This document shows positions 26,112 through 34,323 of a stretch of 43,152 nt of DNA, piece after piece. This DNA is from Kaistella haifensis DSM 19056 (GTDB lineage Bacteria; Bacteroidota; Bacteroidia; Flavobacteriales; Weeksellaceae). The stretch lies in contig NZ_JASZ02000022.1 in NCBI RefSeq assembly GCF_000735695.2, positions 1 through 43,152 on the forward strand, given 5' to 3'. The translations under genes and the position numbers were made by a program. Under the pieces are notes generated by a model, which worked only from the letters and a program-made list of their open reading frames with translations, did not search any database and was not told the origin of the DNA. Numbering within the stretch: the stretch's first letter is position 1; the number at the start of each line of letters is the position of its first letter.

Positions 26112-26759
26112 TTATAACTCGGTTATGAGATAGTTTTTGTATTGATTTTTGTCGAAAGAAAACATCGAGTTGCTCAATGTTTGGTTTTCTTTGTAATCGC
26201 TGATTGCTATTACAGAAACCGAATTGTCGGTTGAAAATTGCTCTAGTTTTACCAATTGTTTTTTCGCATCATTCACGAAAAGGTTAACCTCTTTAATTCC
26301 GTTATTCTTCGTTGGAATCAATTTAATATGGTCAGTTTTTACGCCATTTACGGTAATTTTTCCGAGATATTTTACGTTGTATCCTTTTTTATATTCTTCT
26401 ACATAATTCAGTGGAGAAAATATTTGAGAATCTGGCGTTGGTTTAGCAACCGTCACTTCCTGATCTTCGCCGGAGATATTGTAAACATTGTTCCCATCGA
26501 AAATCTGTTCTGTTCCCATGATTTTCAATTTGTATTTATCTTGGGCAGAGTAGAAGACGCCGGGTTCGGTTTTGGTTACTTTCTTGTTATGGCCGGTTCC
26601 GTAGACAAATTTAAAGTAAACATTATCTTTTGCTTTATATTTACTGGAAACCGCATCGAGAATTGATTTTGCTTTTGCATCGATTTTCTGAGCAGAAAAT
26701 GTTGCTGCTGTTCCCAAAACGAAAACTCCACCGGTAATTTTTTTCAATATACTTTTCAT
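26112..26759 (-). CDS. lolA: Outer-membrane lipoprotein carrier protein
   Basis: 215 aa with a signal peptide (MKSILKKITGGVFVLGTAAT, cleavage near FSAQ). The mature chain begins KIDAKAKSILDAVSSKYKAK, followed by a LolA-type half-barrel: VYFKFVYGTGHN, TKTEPGVFYSAQDKYKLKIM, EQIFDGNNVYNISGEDQEV, then GIKEVNLFVNDAKKQLVKLE. It shuttles lipoproteins across the periplasm. It lies 149 bases downstream of ftsK on the same strand, the same order (ftsK-lolA) known from many bacteria. Together with the LptF/G gene it forms an envelope-biogenesis stretch. Confidence 0.87.
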   Translation of the reverse strand: MKSILKKITGGVFVLGTAATFSAQKIDAKAKSILDAVSSKYKAKDNVYFKFVYGTGHNKKVTKTEPGVFYSAQDKYKLKIMGTEQIFDGNNVYNISGEDQEVTVAKPTPDSQIFSPLNYVEEYKKGYNVKYLGKITVNGVKTDHIKLIPTKNNGIKEVNLFVNDAKKQLVKLEQFSTDNSVSVIAISDYKENQTLSNSMFSFDKNQYKNYLITEL

Positions 26760-26908
26760 ATGTAGAATTTATTTTTTATTAAGGTCATATGCAATCGCCT
26801 TTTTCCACAATAATTTTTGGGTATAATCTAATCTTGGCGATTTCATTCTTTTTTATTTTTTGGATTAAAATTTTAAAATAAAGTTAAACCGTTGTTTAAA
26901 GTTTAAAT

Positions 26909-29398
26909 TTAATTCCGCAATTCTTCCAAAAATTGTTCCAAAGAATTCAAATCACTGATTAACACTTCCCTTGCTTTTGCCCCATTGAAGCCGCCTACAA
27001 TTCCGCTGGCTTCCAATTGATCCATAATTCTACCGGCTCGGTTGTAACCCAATTTCAGTTGCCTTTGCAACATGGAAGTAGATCCTTGCTGTGTGGAAAC
27101 AACGATTCTTGCCGCATCTTCGAAAAGGGCATCTTTTTCGTTCGGATCAAAAGTTCCCGCAGAAGAGGTAGTTTCCTCGCTTGAATATTCAGGTAGCATG
27201 AATGCACTTGCATAACCTTTCTGTTCACCGATGAATTCTGCAATTTTTTCAACTTCGGGAGTATCGACAAATGCGCATTGTAGCCTTAAAATTTCATTTC
27301 CGTTAAAGTAAAGCATATCACCTTTTCCGATCAATTGATCTGCTCCCGGAGAATCTAAAATCGTTCTTGAATCTACACTCGAAATCACACGGAACGCTGC
27401 TCTTGCTGGGAAATTCGCCTTAATCATACCTGTAATTACATTCACAGAAGGACGTTGAGTCGCAACGATTAAGTGAATTCCAACTGCTCTTGCTAATTGA
27501 GCCAATCTTGCAATCGGAAGTTCTACTTCTTTTCCTGCGGTCATAATTAAATCTGCAAATTCGTCAACCACCAAAACGATATAAGGTAAATAGCGATGTC
27601 CGTTTTCAGGATTGAGTTTTCTTTCGGAAAATTTCTTGTTGTACTCTTTTAAGTTTTTACAAAACGCATTTTTAAGCAAATCATATCGCTGATCCATTTC
27701 TATACAAAGCGAATTCAGCGTATTGATTACCTTGTGAGTATCGGTAATAATCGCGTCGTCACCATCCGGAAGTTTTGCCAAATAATGTCTTTCAATTTTG
27801 GAATAAAGCGAAAGTTCCACTTTTTTAGGATCCACCATCACGAATTTCAGTTCGCTTGGATGTTTTTTGTAGAGTAGGGAAGTGAGGATCGCATTAATTC
27901 CTACAGATTTTCCTTGTCCCGTCGCACCTGCCATCAGTAAGTGAGGCATTTTTGCTAAATCTGCCATGAAAATTTCGTTCGAAATCGTTTTTCCGAAAAC
28001 CACCGGCAAATCCATATCGGTATTCTGGAATTTCTGGGAAGCAATCACACTTCGCATCGAAACCATCGAAGGATTTTTTCTTGGAACTTCAATTCCGATG
28101 GTTCCTTTTCCTGGCATTGGTGCGATAATTCGAATTCCTAGAGCGGAAAGATTCAGCGCGATATCGTCTTGTAATTTTTTAATGGAAGCTACTCGGATTC
28201 CGGCTTCAGGAACGATTTCGTATAAAGTTACGGTTGGTCCTACCGTCGCTTTTATTTCAGCAATTCCAACATTGAAATTCTTTAGAAGTCCAACAATTTT
28301 ATTCTTATTTTCTTCTAATTCGTCGCGGTTGATGGAAATTTCTTCGTTTCCGTAATCTCTTAGCAAATCGATCGTCGGCATTTGGAATTTCGCAAGATCT
28401 AATTTGTGATCGTAAAGCCCGTGTTTATCAATAAGTTCCTGTGATTTCTGATCGGTTTCATCCAAAATATCCATCGTTTTTGCAACTTCTACTTTGAATT
28501 CGATGTTATCTGTTTTTGGAGTTGGAGTAGTTGTTGGATTTAAATTGATTTCAGCCGCGGAAGTTTCGGTTACCGTGATTTTTTGTGGAATTTCTCCTTC
28601 ATCGAAGGTCGTTTTATTGGGAGTTTTAATCGTTTCAAAATCATTACTAATTTCGACCTCAGGAAAACCTTTCACTGGAATTTCTACGGGAGTCACCGGC
28701 GCAGAAGTTGGAGAAACGATATTTGTTTTTTCAGTATCAACTTTAGCAATTTCTTCTAATTCCTCGTCTGCTTCGAAGTTTTCAGAACTTGGCATCATTG
28801 CTTTTACTTTTCCTAAAGTATTTTCATTCAAATCATTAAGTTTCGATTTGATATTTTTTGGGTTTAAATTAAATTCTAAAACAAAATAAAGAGCAATACT
28901 TACAAAAAGAACCAGCCAAAGTCCTGCAGTTCCGATTACCGAATTTAGAAAATCCATAATTTGGAAACCATATACGCCGCTTAAAACACCTTCACCTTTC
29001 GTAATTGCGCCCATAAAAATAGGCAACCAACAAATGAAAAACAGAGAATGGCCAAAGGTTTTCCAAGGTTTGAAATAATTTTTTTTCATAATCATCGTTC
29101 CGAAAACAAAAAAAATAAATGCTACCGCAAATGCAGCAATACCAATGCTTTCGAAAATGAAAAGATTGCCTAACCAATCGCCGATTTTACCGAAAAAATT
29201 CGAAGATTTCACAGTTTTATCGAGCATCGTACCAGCTTGGCTTTGATCCGCTTTCCAATTCAATAGATATGAAACGAAAGAAAAAGTAAGCACAATAGAA
29301 ATAAGAACGAACAACACACCAAAAAAAATACGTGGTTTTGATAAGATTTTACTTTGTTCGGAAGTAGATGTCGGGGAGGTTTTAGCGTTTTTTTCCAT
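26909..29398 (-). CDS. ftsK: DNA translocase FtsK/SpoIIIE
   Basis: 829 aa. Four N-terminal membrane helices (about residues 24-175) anchor it at the septum, and a Pro/Thr/Glu-rich linker follows (about 200-330). The motor domain has the alpha part (LDLAKFQMPTIDLL...) and Walker A MAGATGQGKSVGIN near residues 486-499. Walker B is IVLVVDEFADLIM, followed by AVGIHLIVATQRPSVNVITG. The C-terminal winged-helix gamma domain (DALFEDAARIVVSTQQGSTS, then QRQLKLGYNRAGRIMDQLE) reads the KOPS-type polarity sites. It pumps the chromosome at division to help dimer resolution. The linker is short compared with E. coli. A -7 element lies at 29413-29420. Confidence 0.95.
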   Translation of the reverse strand: MEKNAKTSPTSTSEQSKILSKPRIFFGVLFVLISIVLTFSFVSYLLNWKADQSQAGTMLDKTVKSSNFFGKIGDWLGNLFIFESIGIAAFAVAFIFFVFGTMIMKKNYFKPWKTFGHSLFFICWLPIFMGAITKGEGVLSGVYGFQIMDFLNSVIGTAGLWLVLFVSIALYFVLEFNLNPKNIKSKLNDLNENTLGKVKAMMPSSENFEADEELEEIAKVDTEKTNIVSPTSAPVTPVEIPVKGFPEVEISNDFETIKTPNKTTFDEGEIPQKITVTETSAAEINLNPTTTPTPKTDNIEFKVEVAKTMDILDETDQKSQELIDKHGLYDHKLDLAKFQMPTIDLLRDYGNEEISINRDELEENKNKIVGLLKNFNVGIAEIKATVGPTVTLYEIVPEAGIRVASIKKLQDDIALNLSALGIRIIAPMPGKGTIGIEVPRKNPSMVSMRSVIASQKFQNTDMDLPVVFGKTISNEIFMADLAKMPHLLMAGATGQGKSVGINAILTSLLYKKHPSELKFVMVDPKKVELSLYSKIERHYLAKLPDGDDAIITDTHKVINTLNSLCIEMDQRYDLLKNAFCKNLKEYNKKFSERKLNPENGHRYLPYIVLVVDEFADLIMTAGKEVELPIARLAQLARAVGIHLIVATQRPSVNVITGMIKANFPARAAFRVISSVDSRTILDSPGADQLIGKGDMLYFNGNEILRLQCAFVDTPEVEKIAEFIGEQKGYASAFMLPEYSSEETTSSAGTFDPNEKDALFEDAARIVVSTQQGSTSMLQRQLKLGYNRAGRIMDQLEASGIVGGFNGAKAREVLISDLNSLEQFLEELRN

Positions 29399-29412
29399 AA
29401 TATCAATGAGGG

Positions 29413-29420
29413 CAAATTTA
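29413..29420 (-). promoter_or_regulatory. Candidate -7 promoter element of ftsK
   Basis: Minus strand TAAATTTG, an exact TAnnTTTG match 14 bases before the start codon. The nearest TTG upstream is 24 bases away, longer than usual. Confidence 0.4.
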
Positions 29421-29617
29421 ATAATAATTTTAAGAAATTGTGACCAAGTTTTCAGTTTTATTTAGCATTAAAATGTTGAACTTTTCTCTATTTTTCTTTA
29501 AATTTTTAATAGTAATGAGAAATAAATGATGATTTTTAAATTGATGACAAATTTCGATATGATGATTTTTTGTGGAATAATATTTGAACTCGATTGACAA
29601 TATTTAAATCAATCACA

Positions 29618-29845
29618 ATGAATCCAAACAACGAAAATAACAACGAAGAAAATTCTAAAAAAGTTGCTCCCGAAATTTTAGATTCTGCTGAAGACAACCA
29701 ATCAAAATCAGCGCCTGAAAATAGAGACAGACTTCCAGAAAATGCCGAAAATGCAGTTCCGCCAAAAGCTTGGGAGAATCAGAAAAAAGCTTATGACGAC
29801 GCTTGGAATAACAATAAAAATCAAAATCTTGATAATGATTTTTAG
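29618..29845 (+). CDS. Small hydrophilic hypothetical protein
   Basis: 75 aa from the ATG at 29618; an earlier TTG-started frame adds eight residues and looks less natural. It is rich in Asn, Glu and Lys (NPNNENNNEENSKKVAPE), lacks hydrophobic segments and is probably disordered. A conserved-looking motif PPKAWENQKKAYDDAWNNN near the C-terminus recalls a helical binding segment. I do not recognise a family. It has its own terminator at 29863-29887. Confidence 0.55.
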   Translation: MNPNNENNNEENSKKVAPEILDSAEDNQSKSAPENRDRLPENAENAVPPKAWENQKKAYDDAWNNNKNQNLDNDF

Positions 29846-29862
29846 ATTTCCAGAAACAAAAA

Positions 29863-29887
29863 AAATTCCACTTTTGAGGTGGAATTT
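29863..29887. terminator. Bidirectional terminator between the small ORF and the thioesterase
   Basis: Stem AAATTCCAC / GTGGAATTT with a short loop, flanked by A-runs on the left and pyrimidines on the right, between convergent genes. Confidence 0.75.
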
Positions 29888-29909
29888 CTATTTAAAGTTG
29901 ATTCAATAA

Positions 29910-30299
29910 TTAATCCTTGAAAATTTTGACCGGTTTTTTATTTTCATCCAAAGCAACCAACGTGAAATCGCCTGAAACCGCTTTCTCTCTCTTTTCTTCA
30001 TACATTTCTTCAACGAAAACTTCTACATTCACTTTCAAACTGGAGTTGCCGACATATTTTACCTTACCGATAAGTTCAACCAGCGTATCTGCAGGAATCG
30101 GTTTTTTAAAATCAATTCGGTCGCAACTTACGGTTACAAAGGACTTTCTTGCAAATCTTGTTGCGGTCATAAACGCAACTTCGTCCATCATTTCCATCAC
30201 CGTTCCACCAAACATGGTGTTGTGATGATTGGTAATGTTCGGAAATACTACCTTGAAAACATGGGTTTCGGAATCTTTAATTTTTGATTCGTAATTCAT
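29910..30299 (-). CDS. Hotdog-fold acyl-CoA thioesterase
   Basis: 129 aa, one hotdog domain. NHHNTMFGGTVMEMMDEVAFMTATRFAR is the hotdog helix with the active-site Asp/Glu of the YciA/BACH-type thioesterases (given here as two parts: NHHNTMFGGTVM and MDEVAFMTATRFAR). Later strands are VTVSCDRIDFKKPI and GNSSLKVNVEVFVEEMY. It should hydrolyse an acyl-CoA to free acid plus CoA in the cytosol; chain specificity is not readable. Upstream lies a cobalamin-riboswitch-like RNA (30358-30446), so it is likely controlled by vitamin B12. This is unusual for the family. Confidence 0.85.
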   Translation of the reverse strand: MNYESKIKDSETHVFKVVFPNITNHHNTMFGGTVMEMMDEVAFMTATRFARKSFVTVSCDRIDFKKPIPADTLVELIGKVKYVGNSSLKVNVEVFVEEMYEEKREKAVSGDFTLVALDENKKPVKIFKD

Positions 30300-30321
30300 T
30301 TCTGTGGGGTTAAAAATTAAT

Positions 30322-30356
30322 ATTTGAAATGAATAGAAATTCTTTCTACTTCAAAT
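30322..30356 (-). promoter_or_regulatory. Hairpin in the thioesterase leader, possible expression platform
   Basis: On the minus strand ATTTGAA-TAGAAA pairs with TTTCTA-TTCAAAT around a short centre, with small bulges, directly after the riboswitch core. A T5 tract follows about ten bases later, so it could act in transcription or translation control. Confidence 0.45.
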
Positions 30357-30357
30357 C

Positions 30358-30446
30358 GCGAAAGTTTTTGGGGATCCGACTTCTTATTTCTAAATTACGG
30401 TTGCGCGACAGATCGTGAGTTGCACACGATTCACCCTTTTCGCCGG
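30358..30446 (-). ncRNA. Cobalamin-riboswitch-like leader RNA
   Basis: Minus-strand RNA that reads GGCGAAAAGGG, then the P5 hairpin TCGTG-TGCAAC-TCACGA (30413-30429), then CTGTCGCGCAACCGTAA and, 13 bases later, GAAGTCGGATCCCC. These match the most conserved blocks of the cobalamin riboswitch (AAAAGGGAA, GTGcAAnTC, CTGtCgCGCAACcGTAA, AGTCaGgA). The outer strands GCGAAA and TTTCGC can pair and close the element. A -7 element TATATTTG lies just before it (30447-30454). The RNA is about 90 nt, shorter than usual, and the 5' P1 strand is weak. It ends about 60 bases before the thioesterase start. Confidence 0.68.
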
Positions 30447-30454
30447 CAAATATA
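30447..30454 (-). promoter_or_regulatory. -7 element in front of the riboswitch
   Basis: Minus strand TATATTTG, an exact match to TAnnTTTG, which would start the RNA within a few bases of the riboswitch's first helix. No clear TTG at -33. Confidence 0.55.
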
Positions 30455-30642
30455 GCGGTTTTTGTGAAAAATTTAATGATTTCTTAGTGGCAATTGACGC
30501 AGATTTTAAAATGTAGAAAAAATAAGGTCGAATTTTTAAATTTCGAAAAATTGCCGACTTGTGCAAATCCGAAAGTTTATGGAAAATAAGTTAAAATTGG
30601 AATCATTTTTGAGTTAACCAATTAATTTTAAAAACCACTATT

Positions 30643-30942
30643 ATGAGTACAGAAGATAAAGACAAAGAATTAGAAAAAAATTTAGAAGAATTGGATTATA
30701 ATCCAAAAGAAGATATTTTTAACAAAGAAGAAGCAATCCCGATGGACGGGGATGGGAATCCAATTACCAACCCAAATAATTTAGCTGACGAAATGCCTTA
30801 TGGATTGGATATCCCGGGTTCGGAAGATGACGACAATTTTGAACAGATTACAAGCCAAATTCCCGACGAAGAAAATGAATATTACAGTTTGAGTGATAAT
30901 GAAGATGACCACGAGGAAGTAAATGAAGACCTGATCGAATAA
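30643..30942 (+). CDS. Small acidic hypothetical protein
   Basis: 99 aa and strongly acidic, with almost no Lys/Arg outside the start: KDKELEKNLEELDYNPKE, then DGDGNPITNPNNLADEMPYG, then GSEDDDNFEQITSQIPDEEN. No hydrophobic core or known motif. The start at 30643 (MSTEDKD) is the only good one, with a leader AAAAACCACTATT. Its own terminator follows. It resembles other short acidic proteins of flavobacteria with unknown role; I cannot say more. Confidence 0.65.
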   Translation: MSTEDKDKELEKNLEELDYNPKEDIFNKEEAIPMDGDGNPITNPNNLADEMPYGLDIPGSEDDDNFEQITSQIPDEENEYYSLSDNEDDHEEVNEDLIE

Positions 30943-30948
30943 TAGCAG

Positions 30949-30974
30949 CCTTACTTTTTTAAGTAAGGTTTTTT
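30949..30974 (+). terminator. Terminator downstream of the acidic protein gene
   Basis: Stem CCTTACTT / AAGTAAGG with a four-base T loop, followed by TTTTTTG. Confidence 0.82.
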
Positions 30975-31303
30975 GTTAGTAAAAAATCTTGTTTAGATTT
31001 TTCCTTATGTTAATAATTAAAACATCAAAAAAGAATACTCAATTTACCCTGATTTTATTGAATTTGAGTTCATTTTCAAAACTGAATATTTCAGAACAAA
31101 ATTCGAAAATCAGGCAATGCAAAATTTAAATTGGAAGATCAAGTTTTTAAAAAATTTAATTGATAAAAATAATCTTAAAGCAATCTGATATTCTCAATAT
31201 ATTTTAAATTCCATATCTTTTAATATTTGCATAGATTTTCTAATTTGAATATCTTTAAAACCACAAATTTTCAAATCTCAAATACGAAATCTCAAATTTA
31301 AAC
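30975..31303. other. AT-rich intergenic region before hutU
   Basis: No gene or structured RNA seen. The last 36 bases hold the direct repeat AAATCTCAAAT (31273 and 31290 areas) just before the start codon. TATCTTTA near 31250 is a possible but imperfect -7 element. Otherwise it is low-complexity AT sequence. Confidence 0.4.
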
Positions 31304-33289
31304 ATGACTTTCCAAGAACAAATAAAACAAGGAATTCCCACAGAATTACCTCAGCCAAAACCATACGACTCAACCATCAATCACGCTCCGAAACGTAAAG
31401 AAATCTTAACGGATGAAGAGAAAAAACTCGCTCTGAAAAATGCTTTACGTTATTTCGAACCAAAATTTCACGCAGAATTATTGCCGGAATTCAAGGAAGA
31501 ACTGGAGAAGTTCGGCAGAATTTATATGTATCGCTTCCGTCCGAATTATGAGATGAAAGCAAGAGATATTGCCGAATATCCCGGAAAATCTGAGCAGGCA
31601 AAAGCCATTATGCTGATGATTCAGAACAATCTGGATTATGCTGTGGCGCAACATCCCCACGAGCTGATTACTTATGGTGGAAATGGCGCTGTTTTCAGCA
31701 ACTGGGCACAGTATCTTCTGACGATGAAATATCTGTCTGAAATGACGGACGAGCAAACATTAACAATGTATTCCGGGCATCCTATGGGATTGTTTCCTTC
31801 GCACAAAGATGCTCCGAGAGTGGTTGTGACCAACGGAATGATGATTCCAAATTATTCTAAACCGGATGATTGGGAAAAATTCAATGCTTTGGGTGTGACG
31901 CAGTACGGACAAATGACGGCCGGATCTTATATGTACATTGGTCCGCAGGGAATAGTTCACGGAACAACGATTACAGTTCTGAATGCTTTCAGAAAAATAA
32001 ATAAAGATCCAAAAGGCGGATTATTTGTGACTTCAGGATTGGGCGGAATGTCTGGAGCGCAGCCAAAAGCCGGAAATATTGCTGGTTGCGTTACGGTAAT
32101 TGCAGAAGTTAATCCAAAGATTACTAAAATCCGTCACGACCAAAAATGGGTGAACGAAATTCACGAAAATCTGGATGAATTGGTTGAAAGAGTGAGAAAA
32201 GCTCAGGAAAATAAGGAAACGGTTTCTTTAGCTTATCTCGGAAATGTGGTAGAAGTTTGGGAGAAATTTGACCAAGAAAATTTGAAAATTGATATTGGTT
32301 CCGACCAAACTTCGCTTCACAATCCTTTTGCAGGAGGTTATTATCCTGTAGGAATTTCATTTGAAGATTCCAATAAAATGATGGCGGAAAATCCTGAACT
32401 TTTCAAAGATAAAGTCTATGAAAGCTTAAGAAGACACGCTGCTGCAATCAATAAACACACCGAAAAAGGAACGTATTTTTTCGATTATGGAAATGCTTTT
32501 CTACTCGAATGTTCCAGAGCTGGAGCCGATGTTTTGGCAGAAAAACCGACTTTGGGAAGAGAATTTAAATATCCTTCTTATGTTCAAGATATTATGGGGC
32601 CGATGTGTTTCGATTTCGGTTTCGGGCCTTTCCGTTGGGTTTGTGCCAGCGGAAAACCGGAAGATTTACAGAAAACGGACGAAATTGCCTGCCAGGTTTT
32701 AGAGGAAATAATTAAAAATTCTCCTATCGAAATTCAGCAACAAATGCAAGATAACATTACCTGGATTAAAGGAGCGCAAGAAAATAATTTGGTGGTAGGT
32801 TCGCAAGCAAGAATTTTGTACGCCGATGCGGAAGGCAGAATGAAAATCGCTGAAGCCTTTAATAAAGCCATTACAAACGGTGAAATTGGGCCGGTTGTGC
32901 TCGGTCGCGACCATCACGATGTTTCTGGGACGGATTCGCCGTACCGTGAAACTTCCAATATTTACGACGGTTCCAGATTTACAGCAGATATGGCGATTCA
33001 CAATGTGATTGGCGACAGTTTCCGTGGGGCGACTTGGGTTTCTATTCACAACGGCGGCGGAGTTGGTTGGGGAGAAGTAATCAACGGTGGTTTCGGGATG
33101 TTGCTCGATGGAAGCGATGATGCCGATAGAAGGCTGAAATCAATGCTTTTCTGGGATGTGAACAACGGAATTTCCCGACGAAGCTGGGCTAGAAACGAAG
33201 GTGCTATCTTCGCAATCAAAAGAGCAATGGAAATCGAACCGAATTTGAAGGTGACACTTCCGAATTTGGTGGATGAGCGTTTGTTTTAA
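31304..33289 (+). CDS. hutU: Urocanate hydratase
   Basis: 661 aa, the long form seen in Bacteroidota (the proteobacterial form is about 555 aa). Marks include RIYMYRFRPNYEMKARDIAE and LITYGGNGAVFSNWAQY, then MYSGHPMGLFPS, the NAD-contact TSGLGGMSGAQPKAGNIAG, GSDQTSLHNPF, then FRWVCASGKPED and the C-terminal HNGGGVGWGEVINGG. It converts urocanate to imidazolonepropionate in histidine breakdown, with tightly bound NAD+. No other hut genes are adjacent, so the pathway is dispersed. A terminator at 33293-33311 and the 42-bp hairpin array follow. Confidence 0.95.
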   Translation: MTFQEQIKQGIPTELPQPKPYDSTINHAPKRKEILTDEEKKLALKNALRYFEPKFHAELLPEFKEELEKFGRIYMYRFRPNYEMKARDIAEYPGKSEQAKAIMLMIQNNLDYAVAQHPHELITYGGNGAVFSNWAQYLLTMKYLSEMTDEQTLTMYSGHPMGLFPSHKDAPRVVVTNGMMIPNYSKPDDWEKFNALGVTQYGQMTAGSYMYIGPQGIVHGTTITVLNAFRKINKDPKGGLFVTSGLGGMSGAQPKAGNIAGCVTVIAEVNPKITKIRHDQKWVNEIHENLDELVERVRKAQENKETVSLAYLGNVVEVWEKFDQENLKIDIGSDQTSLHNPFAGGYYPVGISFEDSNKMMAENPELFKDKVYESLRRHAAAINKHTEKGTYFFDYGNAFLLECSRAGADVLAEKPTLGREFKYPSYVQDIMGPMCFDFGFGPFRWVCASGKPEDLQKTDEIACQVLEEIIKNSPIEIQQQMQDNITWIKGAQENNLVVGSQARILYADAEGRMKIAEAFNKAITNGEIGPVVLGRDHHDVSGTDSPYRETSNIYDGSRFTADMAIHNVIGDSFRGATWVSIHNGGGVGWGEVINGGFGMLLDGSDDADRRLKSMLFWDVNNGISRRSWARNEGAIFAIKRAMEIEPNLKVTLPNLVDERLF

Positions 33290-33292
33290 TTC

Positions 33293-33311
33293 AACTTTGT
33301 CAAAGTTTTTT
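33293..33311 (+). terminator. Terminator downstream of hutU
   Basis: Stem AACTTT / AAAGTT with a GTC loop followed by TTTT. Short but well placed, four bases after the hutU stop. Confidence 0.6.
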
Positions 33312-33506
33312 GAACCTCACCAAAACATTGTTGGGAACCTGCCCAACCTCTCGGGAAGTGTAAAACAATAGTGTTTGTCCTTTCCCGAGGTGTCGGGAGG
33401 TTTAAAACAAGGGTGTTTGTAACTTCCGGAGGAGTCGGGAAGTCTTCTGCAATTTGCGGGAAACCTTCCGAGTGATCGGGTAGTTTGTTTTAGGGGTATT
33501 TGTAAG
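33311..33506 (+). repeat. Tandem array of about 42-bp hairpin-forming repeats
   Basis: Copies begin TCGGGAAGTG (33351), TCGGGAGGTT (33393), TCGGGAAGTC (33435) and TCGGGTAGTT (33476), spaced 42, 42 and 41 bases, with a degraded copy from about 33311. Each junction is an inverted repeat such as ACTTCCGGA-GGAG-TCGGGAAGT or CCCGA-GGTG-TCGGG, giving a row of hairpins. Two units also carry the phrase AAAACAA-GGTGTTTGT. One frame reads as 14-residue repeats (GKCKTIVFVLSRGV, then GRFKTRVFVTSGGV) but lacks a start codon. The last unit merges into the DUF6261 promoter. Confidence 0.75.
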
Positions 33507-33531
33507 AAAATGATATTTTTTTTTATATTTG
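33499..33531 (+). promoter_or_regulatory. Promoter of the DUF6261 gene
   Basis: TTTG at 33499-33502, a 21-base spacer, then TATATTTG at 33524-33531. The TTTG belongs to the last copy of the 42-bp repeat. Predicted start near 33538, leaving a leader of about 40 bases. Confidence 0.65.
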
Positions 33532-33577
33532 ATATTATAAATTATTATCAAATCATTAAATAAAACATAAAAAAATT

Positions 33578-34279
33578 ATGAAAATCAAATTAACAGCACT
33601 CAGCACAAAAAACCTTGCCACATTGGCGCAAAGAGTGATTTCTTCTTCTAGTTCCGGCAATTATCAAGTGATTGCAAACCACCCGCTTTTATTGGCTTTA
33701 CAAGCTTCTTACAACGAATACGATTTGGTTTATACGAAACAAATCTACAGCGGAAAAGGGACTGATGTAGCTGCAGCAGACCACGAGAGAGACGCGGCTT
33801 ACAACAATTTGAAGGCTTTCCTGAACGGATACCGAAAGTTGCCTTCGGCGGCAAATTTTCAGTTGGCGGAAGACTTGTATCAGGTCTTCAAAACGTTCGG
33901 ATTGGATATGAACCGCCTGAGCTACTCTTCGCAAACGGCTCAAATGAAAAAGCTGGTAGAAACCCTGGAACTACCGGAAAATGCACAGAAAATAACGACT
34001 TTATCATTAACCGCCGCTTTCGCAGAGATGAAAACCAAGCATGAAACTTTCGAAACGCTGTTTGCCGAACAAGCGGAAGCTAATGCAGATTTAAGAAATA
34101 TGACGAGTGCATCCGCCATTCGCCGGAATCTGGAGCAAACGCTACGTTCGTACCTTAATCTCATCACCGCTATGAAGGAGGTTCCGGGTTGGGAGCTGCT
34201 CTATGCCGACATCAACGAGTTGGTAAAAGCGGCGAGCAATTCTAAGGTAAAACCTAAAGAAGAAGATCCAACTCTGTAG
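33578..34279 (+). CDS. DUF6261 family protein
   Basis: 233 aa, soluble, mostly helical: begins MKIKLTALSTKNLATLAQRV, then ANHPLLLALQASYNEYDLVY, AADHERDAAYNNLKAFLNGY, and a final helix ELLYADINELVKAASNS. It reads like the DUF6261 family, found in Bacteroidota with no known function; the naming is from memory. The amphipathic helices suggest a helical bundle, perhaps oligomeric. The preceding hairpin array and repeat-derived promoter suggest unusual regulation. A terminator follows at 34296-34323. Confidence 0.65.
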   Translation: MKIKLTALSTKNLATLAQRVISSSSSGNYQVIANHPLLLALQASYNEYDLVYTKQIYSGKGTDVAAADHERDAAYNNLKAFLNGYRKLPSAANFQLAEDLYQVFKTFGLDMNRLSYSSQTAQMKKLVETLELPENAQKITTLSLTAAFAEMKTKHETFETLFAEQAEANADLRNMTSASAIRRNLEQTLRSYLNLITAMKEVPGWELLYADINELVKAASNSKVKPKEEDPTL

Positions 34280-34295
34280 AAAATAAACCATCATC

Positions 34296-34323
34296 AACCT
34301 GTCCATTGGCAGGTTTTATTTTT
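34296..34323 (+). terminator. Terminator downstream of the DUF6261 gene
   Basis: Stem AACCTG / CAGGTT, loop TCCATTGG, then TTATTTTT. Confidence 0.7.

Noticed and set aside
28494-28889. Plus-strand ORF of 131 codons inside ftsK
   Set aside because: It is a shadow of the FtsK linker region with no start context or homology.
33314-33475. Repeat-encoded protein (GKxKTxVFV type) as a gene
   Set aside because: One frame is open through the repeats but has no plausible start codon and stops within the third unit. It is kept only as a repeat feature.
33311-33506. 42-bp repeats as a CRISPR array
   Set aside because: Copies are contiguous without unrelated spacers, they vary among themselves, and no cas gene is near.
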